Shown here piece by piece: positions 54,310 through 63,297 of a stretch of DNA of 64,000 nt. This stretch comes from Planctomycetota bacterium (GTDB taxonomy: Bacteria; Planctomycetota; Planctomycetia; Pirellulales; Pirellulaceae). The notes below the pieces were generated by a model. It worked only from the letters and a program-made list of their open reading frames with translations. It searched no databases and was not told where the DNA came from. Location: NCBI GenBank assembly GCA_026692865.1, contig JAPLNI010000051.1:186001-250000 (forward strand), in the 5' to 3' direction. The stretch's first letter is position 1; each line of letters starts with the position of its first letter. A program made the translations under genes and the position numbers.

Positions 54310-55652
54310 AACCATTTCCGAAGGTTCCTCATGCGAGTCAGTGGAATACGCTGCTCGAGCGATGCATGACTGTTTCAGTAGAAGGACGAGTGCGAGCAAT
54401 TCGCGGGACGACAATTGTCGCGGGCGGCTTACCGACGCCTATCGGTGCCATTGTTCGAATTCAACGTCGACAAGGGGCTGAGCTCGACGCTGAGGTAATT
54501 GGATTCGATGGGTCAACAACATTACTTGCACCACTTTCGCCGATGGACGGTGTCAGCCAAGGGGATAGTGTTCGTTTGCATCGAACTATACGAACCGTGC
54601 CAGCTAGTTTGGAATTGGTTGGTCGCGTTCTGGATGCTACGGGTACCCCCATTGATGATCGCGGTCCATTAGCACCGTCGATTCGTGTGCCTTGTGATGC
54701 GATGCCTGTACCAGCTCTGGATCGTCCGCCGATTAAGCGAGTTCTTCCTACGCAGGTTCGCGCGATCGATGCGTTTCTAACGCTTGGATATGGCCAGCGT
54801 ATTGGTGTTTTTGCTGGATCTGGTGTCGGTAAAAGCACATTGCTCGGGATGCTTGCAAGAGGAACCGCGGCTGATGTTGTCGTTATCGGATTGATCGGCG
54901 AACGAGGTCGCGAAGTGCTCGAGTTCTTGGAGCGTGATCTCGCGGAAGAAGGGCGTCAAAAGAGCGTTACTGTAGTTGCCACAAGCGATACACCAGCACC
55001 GAAACGCATATTAGCCGCCAAGACCGCAACCGCGATTGCTGAAGCTTATCGCGATGCGGGAAAGAATGTCCTTCTATTAATGGATTCGGTAACACGTTTC
55101 GCAATGGCTCAGCGCGAGGTCGGTCTTGCTGCAGGCGAAGTCCCTACGACACGCGGCTATCCACCAAGTGTTTTTTCAATGTTACCTCAGTTGGTTGAAC
55201 GTACAGGGATGAGCACCAAGGGAAGTATCACTGCAATCTATACCGTATTGGTAGAAGGGGACGATGCGAATGAACCCATCAGCGATGCGCTGCGTGGTCT
55301 ACTTGACGGTCACGTCCATCTTTCGCGTGCAATTGCATCGCGTGGTCGATATCCTGCGATCGATATCTTACCTAGCTTAAGTCGTTTGCAAACGCAGCTA
55401 GTCGACCCCCAGCACCGCCTGTGGGCTCGTGAGTTAAGAGCCCTCATGGCAACCTATCAAGAGAACGAAGACTTGATCAACATTGGTGCCTACACGAAAG
55501 GTTCCAACCCCAATATCGATCGTGCGATCATGATGAGAGATTCAATTGAAGCTTTTCTAAGCCAGGAGCAACGGGATGTTATCCCATTCAAGGATACTCT
55601 CGCGGCGATGCAAAACTTAGTCGGCCCCTCGAAACTAGCTAACGCAGCATGA
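54306..55652 (+). CDS. fliI: Flagellum-specific ATPase FliI
   Basis: 448 residues, usual length. FliI powers export of flagellar subunits with FliH and FliJ. The GTG start overlaps the fliH stop. Motifs: Walker A GVFAGSGVGKSTLLGM, IGERGREVLEFLE, Walker B LLLMDSVTRFAMAQREVGLA, and the family signature PTTRGYPPSVFSMLPQLVER, followed by AIYTVLVEGDDANEPISD. All F1/FliI catalytic elements are intact. It overlaps fliJ by 4 bases (ATGA). Confidence 0.97.
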   Translation: MKPFPKVPHASQWNTLLERCMTVSVEGRVRAIRGTTIVAGGLPTPIGAIVRIQRRQGAELDAEVIGFDGSTTLLAPLSPMDGVSQGDSVRLHRTIRTVPASLELVGRVLDATGTPIDDRGPLAPSIRVPCDAMPVPALDRPPIKRVLPTQVRAIDAFLTLGYGQRIGVFAGSGVGKSTLLGMLARGTAADVVVIGLIGERGREVLEFLERDLAEEGRQKSVTVVATSDTPAPKRILAAKTATAIAEAYRDAGKNVLLLMDSVTRFAMAQREVGLAAGEVPTTRGYPPSVFSMLPQLVERTGMSTKGSITAIYTVLVEGDDANEPISDALRGLLDGHVHLSRAIASRGRYPAIDILPSLSRLQTQLVDPQHRLWARELRALMATYQENEDLINIGAYTKGSNPNIDRAIMMRDSIEAFLSQEQRDVIPFKDTLAAMQNLVGPSKLANAA

Positions 55653-56095
55653 CAAAGGTAAATCGCTTTAACTCCATTGAGTTGCTTCGCGAAAGAGAAC
55701 GCGATGCTGCAGCCGCATTGGTGAATGAGGTACGGCGCGCGGTCGAAATTGTTGATGAACGAATCCATGCAAACCAGCAAGAGATCGCGGAGATGAACAA
55801 AGAGCAGCAATTGGTTTCGCATGGCGCGATATCGATTCGCGATCTTACCGAGATTCAACGTTATCAACTTGTATTGCTCGGCCAGGTTCAACACCTTCAA
55901 GGCCAACGAGCGACACTGATTGAAGAACAGACTCGCCGCGAGGCACTTCTGCTGAAAGCACAACAGTCTTTAAAGAGTTTACAAAAATTGCAGGAACAAT
56001 ACCGACAAGAAGCTCTCGTTATCGATGCCGCTCGACTGCAGGGTCGGTTGGACGAATGGTCGAATATACGCATAGTATTGGAGGGACCTCAATAA
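55649..56095 (+). CDS. fliJ: Flagellar export chaperone FliJ
   Basis: 148 residues, almost entirely coiled coil (LLRERERDAAAALVNEVRRA, EIVDERIHANQQEIAEMNKE, QQSLKSLQKLQEQYRQEAL), as expected for FliJ, the stalk-like partner of FliI. Sequence conservation in the family is low; the call rests on size, heptad pattern and position straight after fliI with a 4-base overlap. Confidence 0.82.
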   Translation: MTKVNRFNSIELLRERERDAAAALVNEVRRAVEIVDERIHANQQEIAEMNKEQQLVSHGAISIRDLTEIQRYQLVLLGQVQHLQGQRATLIEEQTRREALLLKAQQSLKSLQKLQEQYRQEALVIDAARLQGRLDEWSNIRIVLEGPQ

Positions 56096-56098
56096 ATC

Positions 56099-56782
56099 AT
56101 GATCAAGAAATTAATGTCTGCTTTTCTCTGGTTCTGCGCTGCAACATTAGTTGCGCAGGGATGCATCATTTTGCTTTCATATATGCGAGGGAATTTCACA
56201 GGAGACTCGCTCACTCAAATGATCGCATTAATGAACGGTATCGATATCCCAGGCGATAGGTTGAAGAACGCATTGACAGAAGCTCGAGATATCCCCATTC
56301 CAACACGCGAGGAAATCCTTACCGCGAAGAACGAATCGAGCCTCGAACTGGACATCCGCGAAAAGTCACTTGAAAGATGGCAGCGGCAACTTACTGCTGA
56401 GCAATCGCGATTGGATACAGAAGATGAACGACTCTCAGTTCGCGTTGTCGAATTTGAAGCAGAGGTGAAGCGTTTCAAGGAAGGCCGTGAAGCAGAATCT
56501 TTAAGCGATGTCCAAAAAATCTTGGAATTACTAGCACCCGAGCAGGCAAAAGACCAGATACTGAGGATGATGGTCGACAACGCGTTAGAAGATGTGTTGG
56601 TTATTATTAAAGCTATGCCCGAAGATAAACGAAAGAAGATATTAGCGGAATTCTCGACAGAACCGGAGCTGTTAAAGCTAGCGGAGATTCTGAAGCAACT
56701 TCGCTCATTTGAAGAAAAGTCTAACGCAGCAGCACCGCAGGATTCGGGCAATCAACCGAACGACCCGACGAAAACGAATTAA
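56099..56782 (+). CDS. MotE-like flagellar protein with membrane anchor and MgtE-N-like domain
   Basis: 227 residues starting 3 bases after fliJ. An N-terminal membrane segment (LMSAFLWFCAATLVAQGCII) is followed by a long coiled coil (REKSLERWQRQLTAEQSRLD, LSVRVVEFEAEVKRFKE). A C-terminal domain (VQKILELLAPEQAKDQILRM, EDVLVIIKAMPEDKRKKILA) is of the MgtE-N/FliG-like kind found in MotE chaperones. In other bacteria genes at this position encode MotE/YlxF-type proteins that assist the MotA/B stator. No exact assignment is possible. Confidence 0.72.
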   Translation: MIKKLMSAFLWFCAATLVAQGCIILLSYMRGNFTGDSLTQMIALMNGIDIPGDRLKNALTEARDIPIPTREEILTAKNESSLELDIREKSLERWQRQLTAEQSRLDTEDERLSVRVVEFEAEVKRFKEGREAESLSDVQKILELLAPEQAKDQILRMMVDNALEDVLVIIKAMPEDKRKKILAEFSTEPELLKLAEILKQLRSFEEKSNAAAPQDSGNQPNDPTKTN

Positions 56783-56848
56783 GTTGCTTCTGTTCACAGA
56801 CAGTCAAAAAAATACTGTACCGAAAGTTGTTCCGGGGGGAGCAATCAA

Positions 56849-58654
56849 ATGGCTACAACAACGAATCCCGTTTCGGGAAGTTCGAACGCAGTTCTATCGA
56901 CTGATCGAAGTGGAGCGAATGCATCCGCCATACGGTACCGCCTAGCGTTCAAGCAAGCGGACTCCGCCATGGGATTGTTTGAGGAGCTTCTATCGCTTCC
57001 CATATTTGACTCGACGGTCATCGATCCTAACGCGACCAGAGTTTCCGCCGCGGTTGTAAATCCTTTTGAATCAAACGAGAAATCTTCATCTGCTGATTCT
57101 AAAAATGACTTGAACGATGATGAAAAGCCTTCAACGGACGACTCGACCGACGCTACTGCGGGTGGTTCCGTTCATGTAGCTCCCGTTCAGCAGCAAACTA
57201 TTGTCGATACAAAAACTACGACAACGAAGTCTGAGGAATCATCCATAATCAAAACCAGTTCCGAGTCATTGACCGAAACGAGTAGCGTTTCAGATAGAGG
57301 CTTGGAAAAGCCAACGAAGATAGGCGTTGATAAGAATTCGTCAATCGAAAATGCAATGGCTGGTCCCGAGGTTGTTGCAACTTCAAAATCCGATCTGGGA
57401 ATTAACAATAGTTCCACGGCTGATACACAGTCCAAAACGACGCAAGTCGCCACGCAGGTTGAGCCCGCGACAACTGAACCGGTCGATTATTTTAGTCAAG
57501 TAGTTCAAGCATCCAGCGAATCCGAGTCTGATTCTAGTAAGCGAAAAAGAACTGACGAAACAACAGCTTTAATAACACCTACCGAGGTTGCTTTTAATAA
57601 CGCTGTGACGGGGGCACCGACTGTTGCGAATGAAGAATCTCCTTACGAAAGTAAGCAAAATGAACTTCCTTCCGATTCGCTAACTAACGCTGAAGCGGAG
57701 TCAGAATCTGAAGTTGAATCAACGAATTCACGTCGAGCAGAATTCTTGAGCGACCGCCGAAAGGATTCTCGTTTCGAAGGAGACTCTGAAAGCAATTCGC
57801 AGGCTAAAGACCAACAACCCGATGCGGCAGTGGACGCTACGAATAAAGCAAATTCTACGAGCGATTTAGCCAACGGCAACACTACAAACGCGAACTTCGA
57901 ATTAAGTACGTCGACCACTTTCGGAGAGGGTGTTGTTAGCGCTTCGAGCGGACTGACGCAAGGGACTTCTACGGCAACTAGTTTCGAACAAGCATCAGCA
58001 AGGGCGTCGATTGCTGCGAGTTCAGTATCGAATGCATCCGCAAACAATGGGGCATCCACCTCGACTAATATCGCGCAAACGATCAGTAACTTCGGTATTA
58101 GTGGAGCGTCGGCGGTGCCTGGTAGTACGTCATTTTCTTCATCCTCTAGTTCGTCTCGCAGCACGGCCGGTTCGACTGGATTGACAAAGTACCAAGAGCA
58201 ACGTGTCTTGCAGCGAGCTCTTGCTGGAATCGAGCAGTTGCAGGATGGTACATCGCCGGTTCGAATTCGACTTCATCCACCTGAACTAGGAAGTCTTCAG
58301 GTAACGGTGCGAGTGGAGAATAGCCAAGTCAGTGCTGCTATCGAAGTTGAACACACGGCAGCGAAACAAGTTTTGCTCGAGAACTTACCGAAGCTTCAAG
58401 CGAGCCTGAAAGATCAAGGAATAACGATCGCTGATTTTCGTATCGAGGTCGTCCCGCCGGAGGAATTTAGTGGCTCGACAACCGGCGGATTTCATCAACA
58501 GCACGGACAGTTCCAAGACGGATCGTCGTCGCAAACATCTCGATACGCAGAGATAGCACGAAATCGTATAGAGCAAGTGCCCGTCGGAACTGCGAGTGGA
58601 GTTTCAATTGCGGCGTGGTCGCGGCGAGATGGAAATCTAGATGTGAATGTTTGA
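56849..58654 (+). CDS. fliK: Flagellar hook-length control protein FliK
   Basis: 601 residues. The first ~430 are Ser/Thr/Asn/Glu-rich and probably unfolded, the expected ruler part, with one region of plain repeats (FSSSSSSSRS). The conserved C-terminal hook-control domain is GTSPVRIRLHPPELGSLQVT, VRVENSQVSAAIEVEHTAAK and LLENLPKLQASLKDQGIT. FliK measures the hook and switches export specificity. A G-rich GGGGGGAG about 8 bases before the ATG is a strong ribosome binding site. It is the last gene of the flagellar run. Confidence 0.87.
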   Translation: MATTTNPVSGSSNAVLSTDRSGANASAIRYRLAFKQADSAMGLFEELLSLPIFDSTVIDPNATRVSAAVVNPFESNEKSSSADSKNDLNDDEKPSTDDSTDATAGGSVHVAPVQQQTIVDTKTTTTKSEESSIIKTSSESLTETSSVSDRGLEKPTKIGVDKNSSIENAMAGPEVVATSKSDLGINNSSTADTQSKTTQVATQVEPATTEPVDYFSQVVQASSESESDSSKRKRTDETTALITPTEVAFNNAVTGAPTVANEESPYESKQNELPSDSLTNAEAESESEVESTNSRRAEFLSDRRKDSRFEGDSESNSQAKDQQPDAAVDATNKANSTSDLANGNTTNANFELSTSTTFGEGVVSASSGLTQGTSTATSFEQASARASIAASSVSNASANNGASTSTNIAQTISNFGISGASAVPGSTSFSSSSSSSRSTAGSTGLTKYQEQRVLQRALAGIEQLQDGTSPVRIRLHPPELGSLQVTVRVENSQVSAAIEVEHTAAKQVLLENLPKLQASLKDQGITIADFRIEVVPPEEFSGSTTGGFHQQHGQFQDGSSSQTSRYAEIARNRIEQVPVGTASGVSIAAWSRRDGNLDVNV

Positions 58655-58689
58655 GAAGTGAAATTTTGATTGCCCGATTGTTTGTACTC

Positions 58690-58773
58690 GTAGAAGATGT
58701 CGTATGACATTTGGAAAACATCGGCTTTTGCCATTGCTATTATCGACATCTGGATTCTTACAAACTCAGCTAC
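58690..58773 (+). repeat. Degenerate REP/BIME-type element, copy D
   Basis: 84 bases starting GTAG. The left hairpin is arm AGATGTC, loop GTAT, arm GACATTT. The right end, reading TCTTACAAACTCAGCTAC, is degraded compared with copies A2 and C. It lies between the convergent fliK and lipoprotein genes. Confidence 0.65.
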
Positions 58774-58798
58774 CCCAATTTTTAAGTTGGAAAAAACA

Positions 58799-59323
58799 CT
58801 ATCTTCGCGATGGAATCACCGAGCTCATGACGCCATCCATCCAAGTCGAAGTGTCTTTGCTGACGACGATTTGATCGCCTGGTTGAAGAGCGTAGTTTTG
58901 CCATTTGACTACACCTTTACCGCCTCGCTCCATGTCGACTTCCATACGAATCGGAGGAGTCGAATCACCTGTTGGTCGTAGGACTGAGACTTTGATTTGC
59001 CCGAGCTTATCTTCAAGCTTCGCATCGTGGATGACATCTTGAATAAACAGAGGTTTGTCGGGAGTCATCGGGATTCTTTCCATGTGACGTTTCCCATCGC
59101 GAACTTCAAGTACGACTGACGGCTTTTGCGCATCTGTAGGAATCGGCTTCTGGGTTCCCATATCATCGAAGTTGTAGCCAGCCGCCCGCATCGCCTGAGT
59201 ATCGATGCCGTCGATCGGCTCCGAGTTCTTGCTTCCCATCACCGTGGCACAACCGGTAAAGATTCCGAGTAACATCAAACAGACGACCGCGTTGACAATT
59301 GTTGGTAAATAATGAGATTTCAT
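58799..59323 (-). CDS. Lipoprotein with SLBB-like C-terminal segment
   Basis: 174 residues from ATG 59323; an upstream in-frame stretch to 59395 is not natural and would hide the signal. The lipobox is LLGIFTGCATV, with Cys27-28 as the lipid-attachment site. The mature part (KPSVVLEVRDGKRHMERIP, PLFIQDVIHDAKLEDKLGQI) ends in VKWQNYALQPGDQIVVSKD, resembling the LxPGDxIxV turn of SLBB/polysaccharide-export proteins, but too short for a full Wza-like protein. Function unknown; probably envelope-attached. It is convergent with fliK across a REP element. Confidence 0.72.
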   Translation of the reverse strand: MKSHYLPTIVNAVVCLMLLGIFTGCATVMGSKNSEPIDGIDTQAMRAAGYNFDDMGTQKPIPTDAQKPSVVLEVRDGKRHMERIPMTPDKPLFIQDVIHDAKLEDKLGQIKVSVLRPTGDSTPPIRMEVDMERGGKGVVKWQNYALQPGDQIVVSKDTSTWMDGVMSSVIPSRR

Positions 59324-59704
59324 TTTGTTTGGTCTTACGCAAATGTCAGGTAGTAAGTCCCGCAGGGGCTGTATTGCAGTGGGGCTATCGCGCAATCACG
59401 TTGGGACGAAGATGTCAGTATGAGGAATTCCCTCCTACTGAGGGTAGTTCGGAAGATAGCAATGATTTACTGAAGGGAAAATACTGCTTTATCGGAAAAG
59501 TCGACGCAGATTGCCGAGCCGGCTTCACTTTGGGCCGTTGTACACTGCTCTGCCTTGCCGCATTAATCGTATCTTGAAGAAATCCGTCATAGAATCTGTA
59601 GCGTTTCGGTCGATAGATATGTTATTCCCAATGTTCCGCATCGACACAGCTTTCGCGATGCGGTACCGCAGCCCTCTCTTTGAAAGCTATCGATTTTGAT
59701 ATTG
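59324..59704. other. Divergent intergenic region, about 380 bases
   Basis: It separates the lipoprotein gene (minus) from exbB (plus) and should contain both promoters. There is one short hairpin (CCCTC/GAGGG near 59430-59450). Otherwise nothing recognisable: no RNA gene, repeat copy or second gene. Confidence 0.35.
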
Positions 59705-60718
59705 ATGGCGAACTTGGCTATGTATTCTTATCCGCGACTTTTCTTTACTACGGTAACCAAGATTCTTGTAGCGAGCATCGGCGTCGCTGCATTAATGATT
59801 CTTGGTGCGGGTTCGTCGTTGGGACAAAATGGGCTTATGCAACCTGCGGGTTCGCAGAATTATGGCAATGGTTGGCAGCCATCACCGCGTTATCAAAGTT
59901 CGGGCAACTCCAACCAGGTCACCATGGGCAGCCCTGTTGTAAATGGACCCGTTGCGAGAATCGCAGAAGCGTCAACTTCTGGTTCATCCGGGGGCAATGG
60001 TTCCGCGAACGATAATGACAAATCAGAACAGGGCAAGATCCCCGTCCGTAGTCTACTTCAGATGTTTTCTGAAGGTGGATTGTTGATGTACCCAATCGCG
60101 TTGTGCTCGTTTGTAATGACCGTATTTTTCTTTGAGCGATTGATTTATTTGCGTCCAGGCCGAGTCATTCCAAGGCCGTTTGTGAAACGACTTATCGAAC
60201 AATTGGAACAGCAGCAAATGGACCGCGATGAAGCGATCGAGCTCTGCGCGAAGAATCCAAGTCCCATTGCGACCATTTGCGCAGCCGCTTTGAAGCGTTA
60301 CGGTCGCCCCGCAGTCGAAGTAGAGCAGATGGTGTTGGATGCGGGAGAGCGCGTCACGAACCAGCTTCGTAAGCATCTTCGAGTTTTCAGTGCGATCAGC
60401 AACGTTACACCCTTGCTTGGTTTGCTCGGCACAGTGCTCGGGATGATTGAAGCCTTTAATTCTATTGCAGGTTCGAACGCCATGGGGCGTCCGGAATTAC
60501 TTGCCGGTGGTATCGGTCAAGCTTTGATCACAACTGCAGCAGGACTTTTAGTCGCTATCCCGGCGTATTTGGCATACATGTATTTCCTCGGCAAGACGGA
60601 TCGGCTACTGATGGAAATGGATTCTTACGCTCAAAAAGTTGTCGACGTTATTAGCAGCGAAGGGCTAGCCGAAATGGACAACGGTCGGTCACGTGGAAGA
60701 TCTCGACGAGCAGCGTAG
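59705..60718 (+). CDS. exbB: ExbB/TolQ/MotA-type proton channel protein
   Basis: 337 residues from ATG 59705. A signal peptide or first membrane segment (TKILVASIGVAALMILGAGS) and a Gln/Ser/Gly-rich linker precede the channel, a layout common in planctomycetes. The channel part has GGLLMYPIALCSFVMTVFFF, then FSAISNVTPLLGLLGTVLGM and AFNSIAGSNAMGRPELLAGG with IGQALITTAAGLLVAIPAY, the conserved TolQ/ExbB TM2-TM3 region. With ExbD it forms a proton-driven motor in the inner membrane. exbD starts 52 bases downstream. Confidence 0.9.
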   Translation: MANLAMYSYPRLFFTTVTKILVASIGVAALMILGAGSSLGQNGLMQPAGSQNYGNGWQPSPRYQSSGNSNQVTMGSPVVNGPVARIAEASTSGSSGGNGSANDNDKSEQGKIPVRSLLQMFSEGGLLMYPIALCSFVMTVFFFERLIYLRPGRVIPRPFVKRLIEQLEQQQMDRDEAIELCAKNPSPIATICAAALKRYGRPAVEVEQMVLDAGERVTNQLRKHLRVFSAISNVTPLLGLLGTVLGMIEAFNSIAGSNAMGRPELLAGGIGQALITTAAGLLVAIPAYLAYMYFLGKTDRLLMEMDSYAQKVVDVISSEGLAEMDNGRSRGRSRRAA

Positions 60719-60770
60719 TGCTAACGAGAAACAGGTCTCGCAGTTGTTGTAAACGTTTGCATTCAGAATT

Positions 60771-61190
60771 ATGCCACTCAAAGTCCATACTGACGAAGCA
60801 CCTACGATCAATCTGACGAGCATGATTGATGTCGTGTTTCTATTACTGATCTTCTTCATGGTAGGTACCAAGTTTACCGAGATGGAGAACAACGTCGTAT
60901 TGGATCTTCCTCGCGTTGCAGACGGAGCGAATGCAAGTCAGCAATCCTCCACCAAGACCGTTAGCGTTTTCAGGGACGGTGCGGTCTCGTTAGATAATCG
61001 AACCATGACATTGCCCGAGCTAACGCAAGTGATGTATCAGTTGCGACAGCAGAATCCGCAAACAAGCGTGGCGGTTCGGAGCGACGCCACGTTGACGATT
61101 CAACGTGTCATGGAAGTTGCAACTGCGATCAAGAAAGCTGGAATTCAACGACTCTCATTCACGACGTCGCAATCAACAATGTCGCGATAA
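60771..61190 (+). CDS. exbD: ExbD/TolR-type protein
   Basis: 139 residues. The single membrane segment INLTSMIDVVFLLLIFFMVG carries the conserved Asp (SMID) needed for proton use. The periplasmic part (NNVVLDLPRVADG, QNPQTSVAVRSDATLTIQRV) and C-terminal helix (EVATAIKKAGIQRLSFTT) fit ExbD/TolR. It pairs with exbB upstream, and the next gene starts 18 bases after its stop. Confidence 0.92.
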   Translation: MPLKVHTDEAPTINLTSMIDVVFLLLIFFMVGTKFTEMENNVVLDLPRVADGANASQQSSTKTVSVFRDGAVSLDNRTMTLPELTQVMYQLRQQNPQTSVAVRSDATLTIQRVMEVATAIKKAGIQRLSFTTSQSTMSR

Positions 61191-61208
61191 GGACGAGGGT
61201 GTGAATGG

Positions 61209-63155
61209 ATGACCGAACCATTGCTTAGGTTACTCTTGCTCGCGGCCCAACAACCAGTGTTGGCAACGCCAGTCGTGGGATCGACTGGCAGAGTGCTTGC
61301 GGTCTCGCTAGGTATTGTTTGCGCGATCATTGCGATCGGCTTGTGGGGTGTGTCGCGGTCCAGGTGGGGCCAGAACAAGCCGTTGACAAATTGTATCGTC
61401 TTGGCTGTTCTCTCGCATATCTGGCTGTTGATGTATGCGTATGGAACTCGAGTCGTTACGCACGGAGTTCCGGGTGGAAACGGAAGCAACGCGGCCTTTT
61501 CTACTGACAGCATCGAATGGCTGGATGTTCCAACAGAACCTTTCGATTCGATGCCTGAAGTACCGTCCGATTCTCTGGTGGCTCCCTCCTTAATGGTCAC
61601 CCCTCCGCCACTGCTTGCCGTCGCAAGTGAAGCAGAGACAGAGCAGTCGCTTGAGGTCGCAAGTGAAGCAAAGACAGAGCAGTCAGATGTCACCTCGGAT
61701 GCCCCTTTCGCGAAAAAGACCACCTCCGACACGTTACCTAATGAACTAGCAACCACTTCACCCGACAAAACGCCGGATGAGTTATCGGCAGAGATGATCG
61801 CGGAGTTATTGCCAGCCGTCGTTGCATCGACCGAATCGAAGGATGCTCCGCTCGTACCTCAAGATGTCCCAAGCGAAACCTTTCTTGCTATTGGTGCCCA
61901 AGCCACTCCGGAAGCGTCTCAAGGTGCATCACATTCAAGCCTGTCAACTCACGTCGTTCAGCAAAACAAAGTAACACCGAAGGTCGAGCCAACGCGTCGC
62001 CAGGACCAACAGAAGGTACCAGACTCGTATCAGCTTCGTTTTTCGGAATCCAGGCTCGCAGCGGCTTCGCAATTCGGTGGTGACGAATCGACAGAGGCAT
62101 CGGTCGAATCTGGCTTGCGATGGTTAGCGTTGAATCAAGAACCTGATGGATCGTGGAACGCTGCGAGACATAGCGCCGGACGCGAAACACGAACCATGGA
62201 GCGTGATCGTGCGGGAACCGGCTCCAAAGCAGATACAGCGATGACAGGCCTTTCGCTTCTTGCGTTTCTCGGAGCCGGATACACGCATGCAGAGGGGACT
62301 TATAAGAAGCAATTGGATGCGGGGCTTCGGTTTTTGCTTAACTCCCAAATGCCTTCGGGTGACTTAGCCGGGTTGAAGCAAGTTGGAAACACTTCCGATG
62401 TTTACTATGCAAGAATGTATTCGCATGGAATGGCTGCGTTGGCATTAGCCGAAGCGTATGCCATGACTGGCGATCGTCGATTGGTCGAGTCGATACAGAA
62501 GGCCTTGGGATACACCCTACAAGCACAGAATCGAAGAACAGGTGGCTGGCGTTATCAAGCTTTTTCGGTGGACGACCCTGGCGACACGAGCCAGTTCGGT
62601 TGGCAGGCGATGGCGTTGCTGAGTAGCCAAAACGGAGGCTTTATGCTTCCGATTGACACCATGCCAAAGATGCAAGGCTTTATTTCGCGAGTCAGCGTAG
62701 GTCGCTTTGGTGGACTGGCTGTTTATCGACCGATTCCTGGCCAGCAACCATCTCGAGCGATGACAGCCGAAGCTCTTGCCTTACGTTTAATGCTCAAGCA
62801 GCCAACTTCTCCGGAGGCAATCAACGAAGCCAAGCAATTTCTGCTTCAAGAGCTTCCAGGTATGGGCGAAGAAAATCTTTATTACTGGTACTACGCGTCG
62901 ATCGCGCTCTTTCAATTACAAGACGAAGCGTGGCCGGCCTGGAATCAAGCGATGAAATCCCAGATCCTTAAGACTCAGATTACCAGCGGCCACGACGCCG
63001 GATCATGGAATCCAACCTGCATTTGGGCCGGGTATGGTGGTCGGGTTTACAGTACGACGATGAGCTGCTTGTGCTTGGAAGTATACTATCGCTACCTTCC
63101 GATTTATCGCGCCCAATCATTCGCATCATCGTCCCAATCGGAACTAAAACGATAA
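61209..63155 (+). CDS. Membrane-anchored alpha/alpha-toroid (prenyltransferase/squalene-cyclase repeat) protein
   Basis: 648 residues. Two N-terminal membrane segments (VLAVSLGIVCAIIAIGLWGV; LTNCIVLAVLSHIWLLMYAY) are followed by a ~200-residue acidic, Ser/Thr/Pro-rich linker containing a tandem duplication (VASEAETEQSLE / VASEAKTEQSD). From ~residue 290 on there are toroid repeats: SGLRWLALNQEPDGSWNAAR, DAGLRFLLNSQMPSGDL, LGYTLQAQNRRTGGWRYQAF, DTSQFGWQAMALLSS. The family covers squalene cyclases, prenyltransferases and non-enzymatic relatives; no catalytic DxDD motif is seen. It takes the place where tonB would follow exbB-exbD. Function unknown. Confidence 0.8.
   Translation: MTEPLLRLLLLAAQQPVLATPVVGSTGRVLAVSLGIVCAIIAIGLWGVSRSRWGQNKPLTNCIVLAVLSHIWLLMYAYGTRVVTHGVPGGNGSNAAFSTDSIEWLDVPTEPFDSMPEVPSDSLVAPSLMVTPPPLLAVASEAETEQSLEVASEAKTEQSDVTSDAPFAKKTTSDTLPNELATTSPDKTPDELSAEMIAELLPAVVASTESKDAPLVPQDVPSETFLAIGAQATPEASQGASHSSLSTHVVQQNKVTPKVEPTRRQDQQKVPDSYQLRFSESRLAAASQFGGDESTEASVESGLRWLALNQEPDGSWNAARHSAGRETRTMERDRAGTGSKADTAMTGLSLLAFLGAGYTHAEGTYKKQLDAGLRFLLNSQMPSGDLAGLKQVGNTSDVYYARMYSHGMAALALAEAYAMTGDRRLVESIQKALGYTLQAQNRRTGGWRYQAFSVDDPGDTSQFGWQAMALLSSQNGGFMLPIDTMPKMQGFISRVSVGRFGGLAVYRPIPGQQPSRAMTAEALALRLMLKQPTSPEAINEAKQFLLQELPGMGEENLYYWYYASIALFQLQDEAWPAWNQAMKSQILKTQITSGHDAGSWNPTCIWAGYGGRVYSTTMSCLCLEVYYRYLPIYRAQSFASSSQSELKR
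61620..61691 (+). repeat. 36-bp tandem duplication inside the toroid gene
   Basis: Two consecutive 36-base units starting GTCGCAAGTGAAGC (61620 and 61656), differing at a few bases and in register with the codons, encode the repeated VASEA-TEQS segment of the linker. It is a likely recent slippage event. Confidence 0.8.
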
Positions 63156-63297
63156 CTCTTCGGGTTGTATCAGGATTGTTCAGTTGTCGGAGGCTTGTGG
63201 ATAAGGCAAACTGTTACTCATTGAGATGCTTGGCATGGTTTGGGGCTCGCTTCTTGAACATGTTCGTAGACAAAAATATTGATAGAAGGGTCATTTG

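Noticed and set aside
56215-56751. 178-codon minus-strand frame
   Set aside because: Antisense to the MotE-like gene; Ser/Phe/Asn-rich translation is a mirror effect of the coiled-coil coding strand.
57643-58164. 173-codon minus-strand frame inside fliK
   Set aside because: Shadow of the low-complexity ruler region; no start context or domain.
63196-63204. Perfect DnaA-box-like TGTGGATAA
   Set aside because: Only a single box, with no cluster, AT-rich element or dnaA/dnaN context, so no origin can be claimed.
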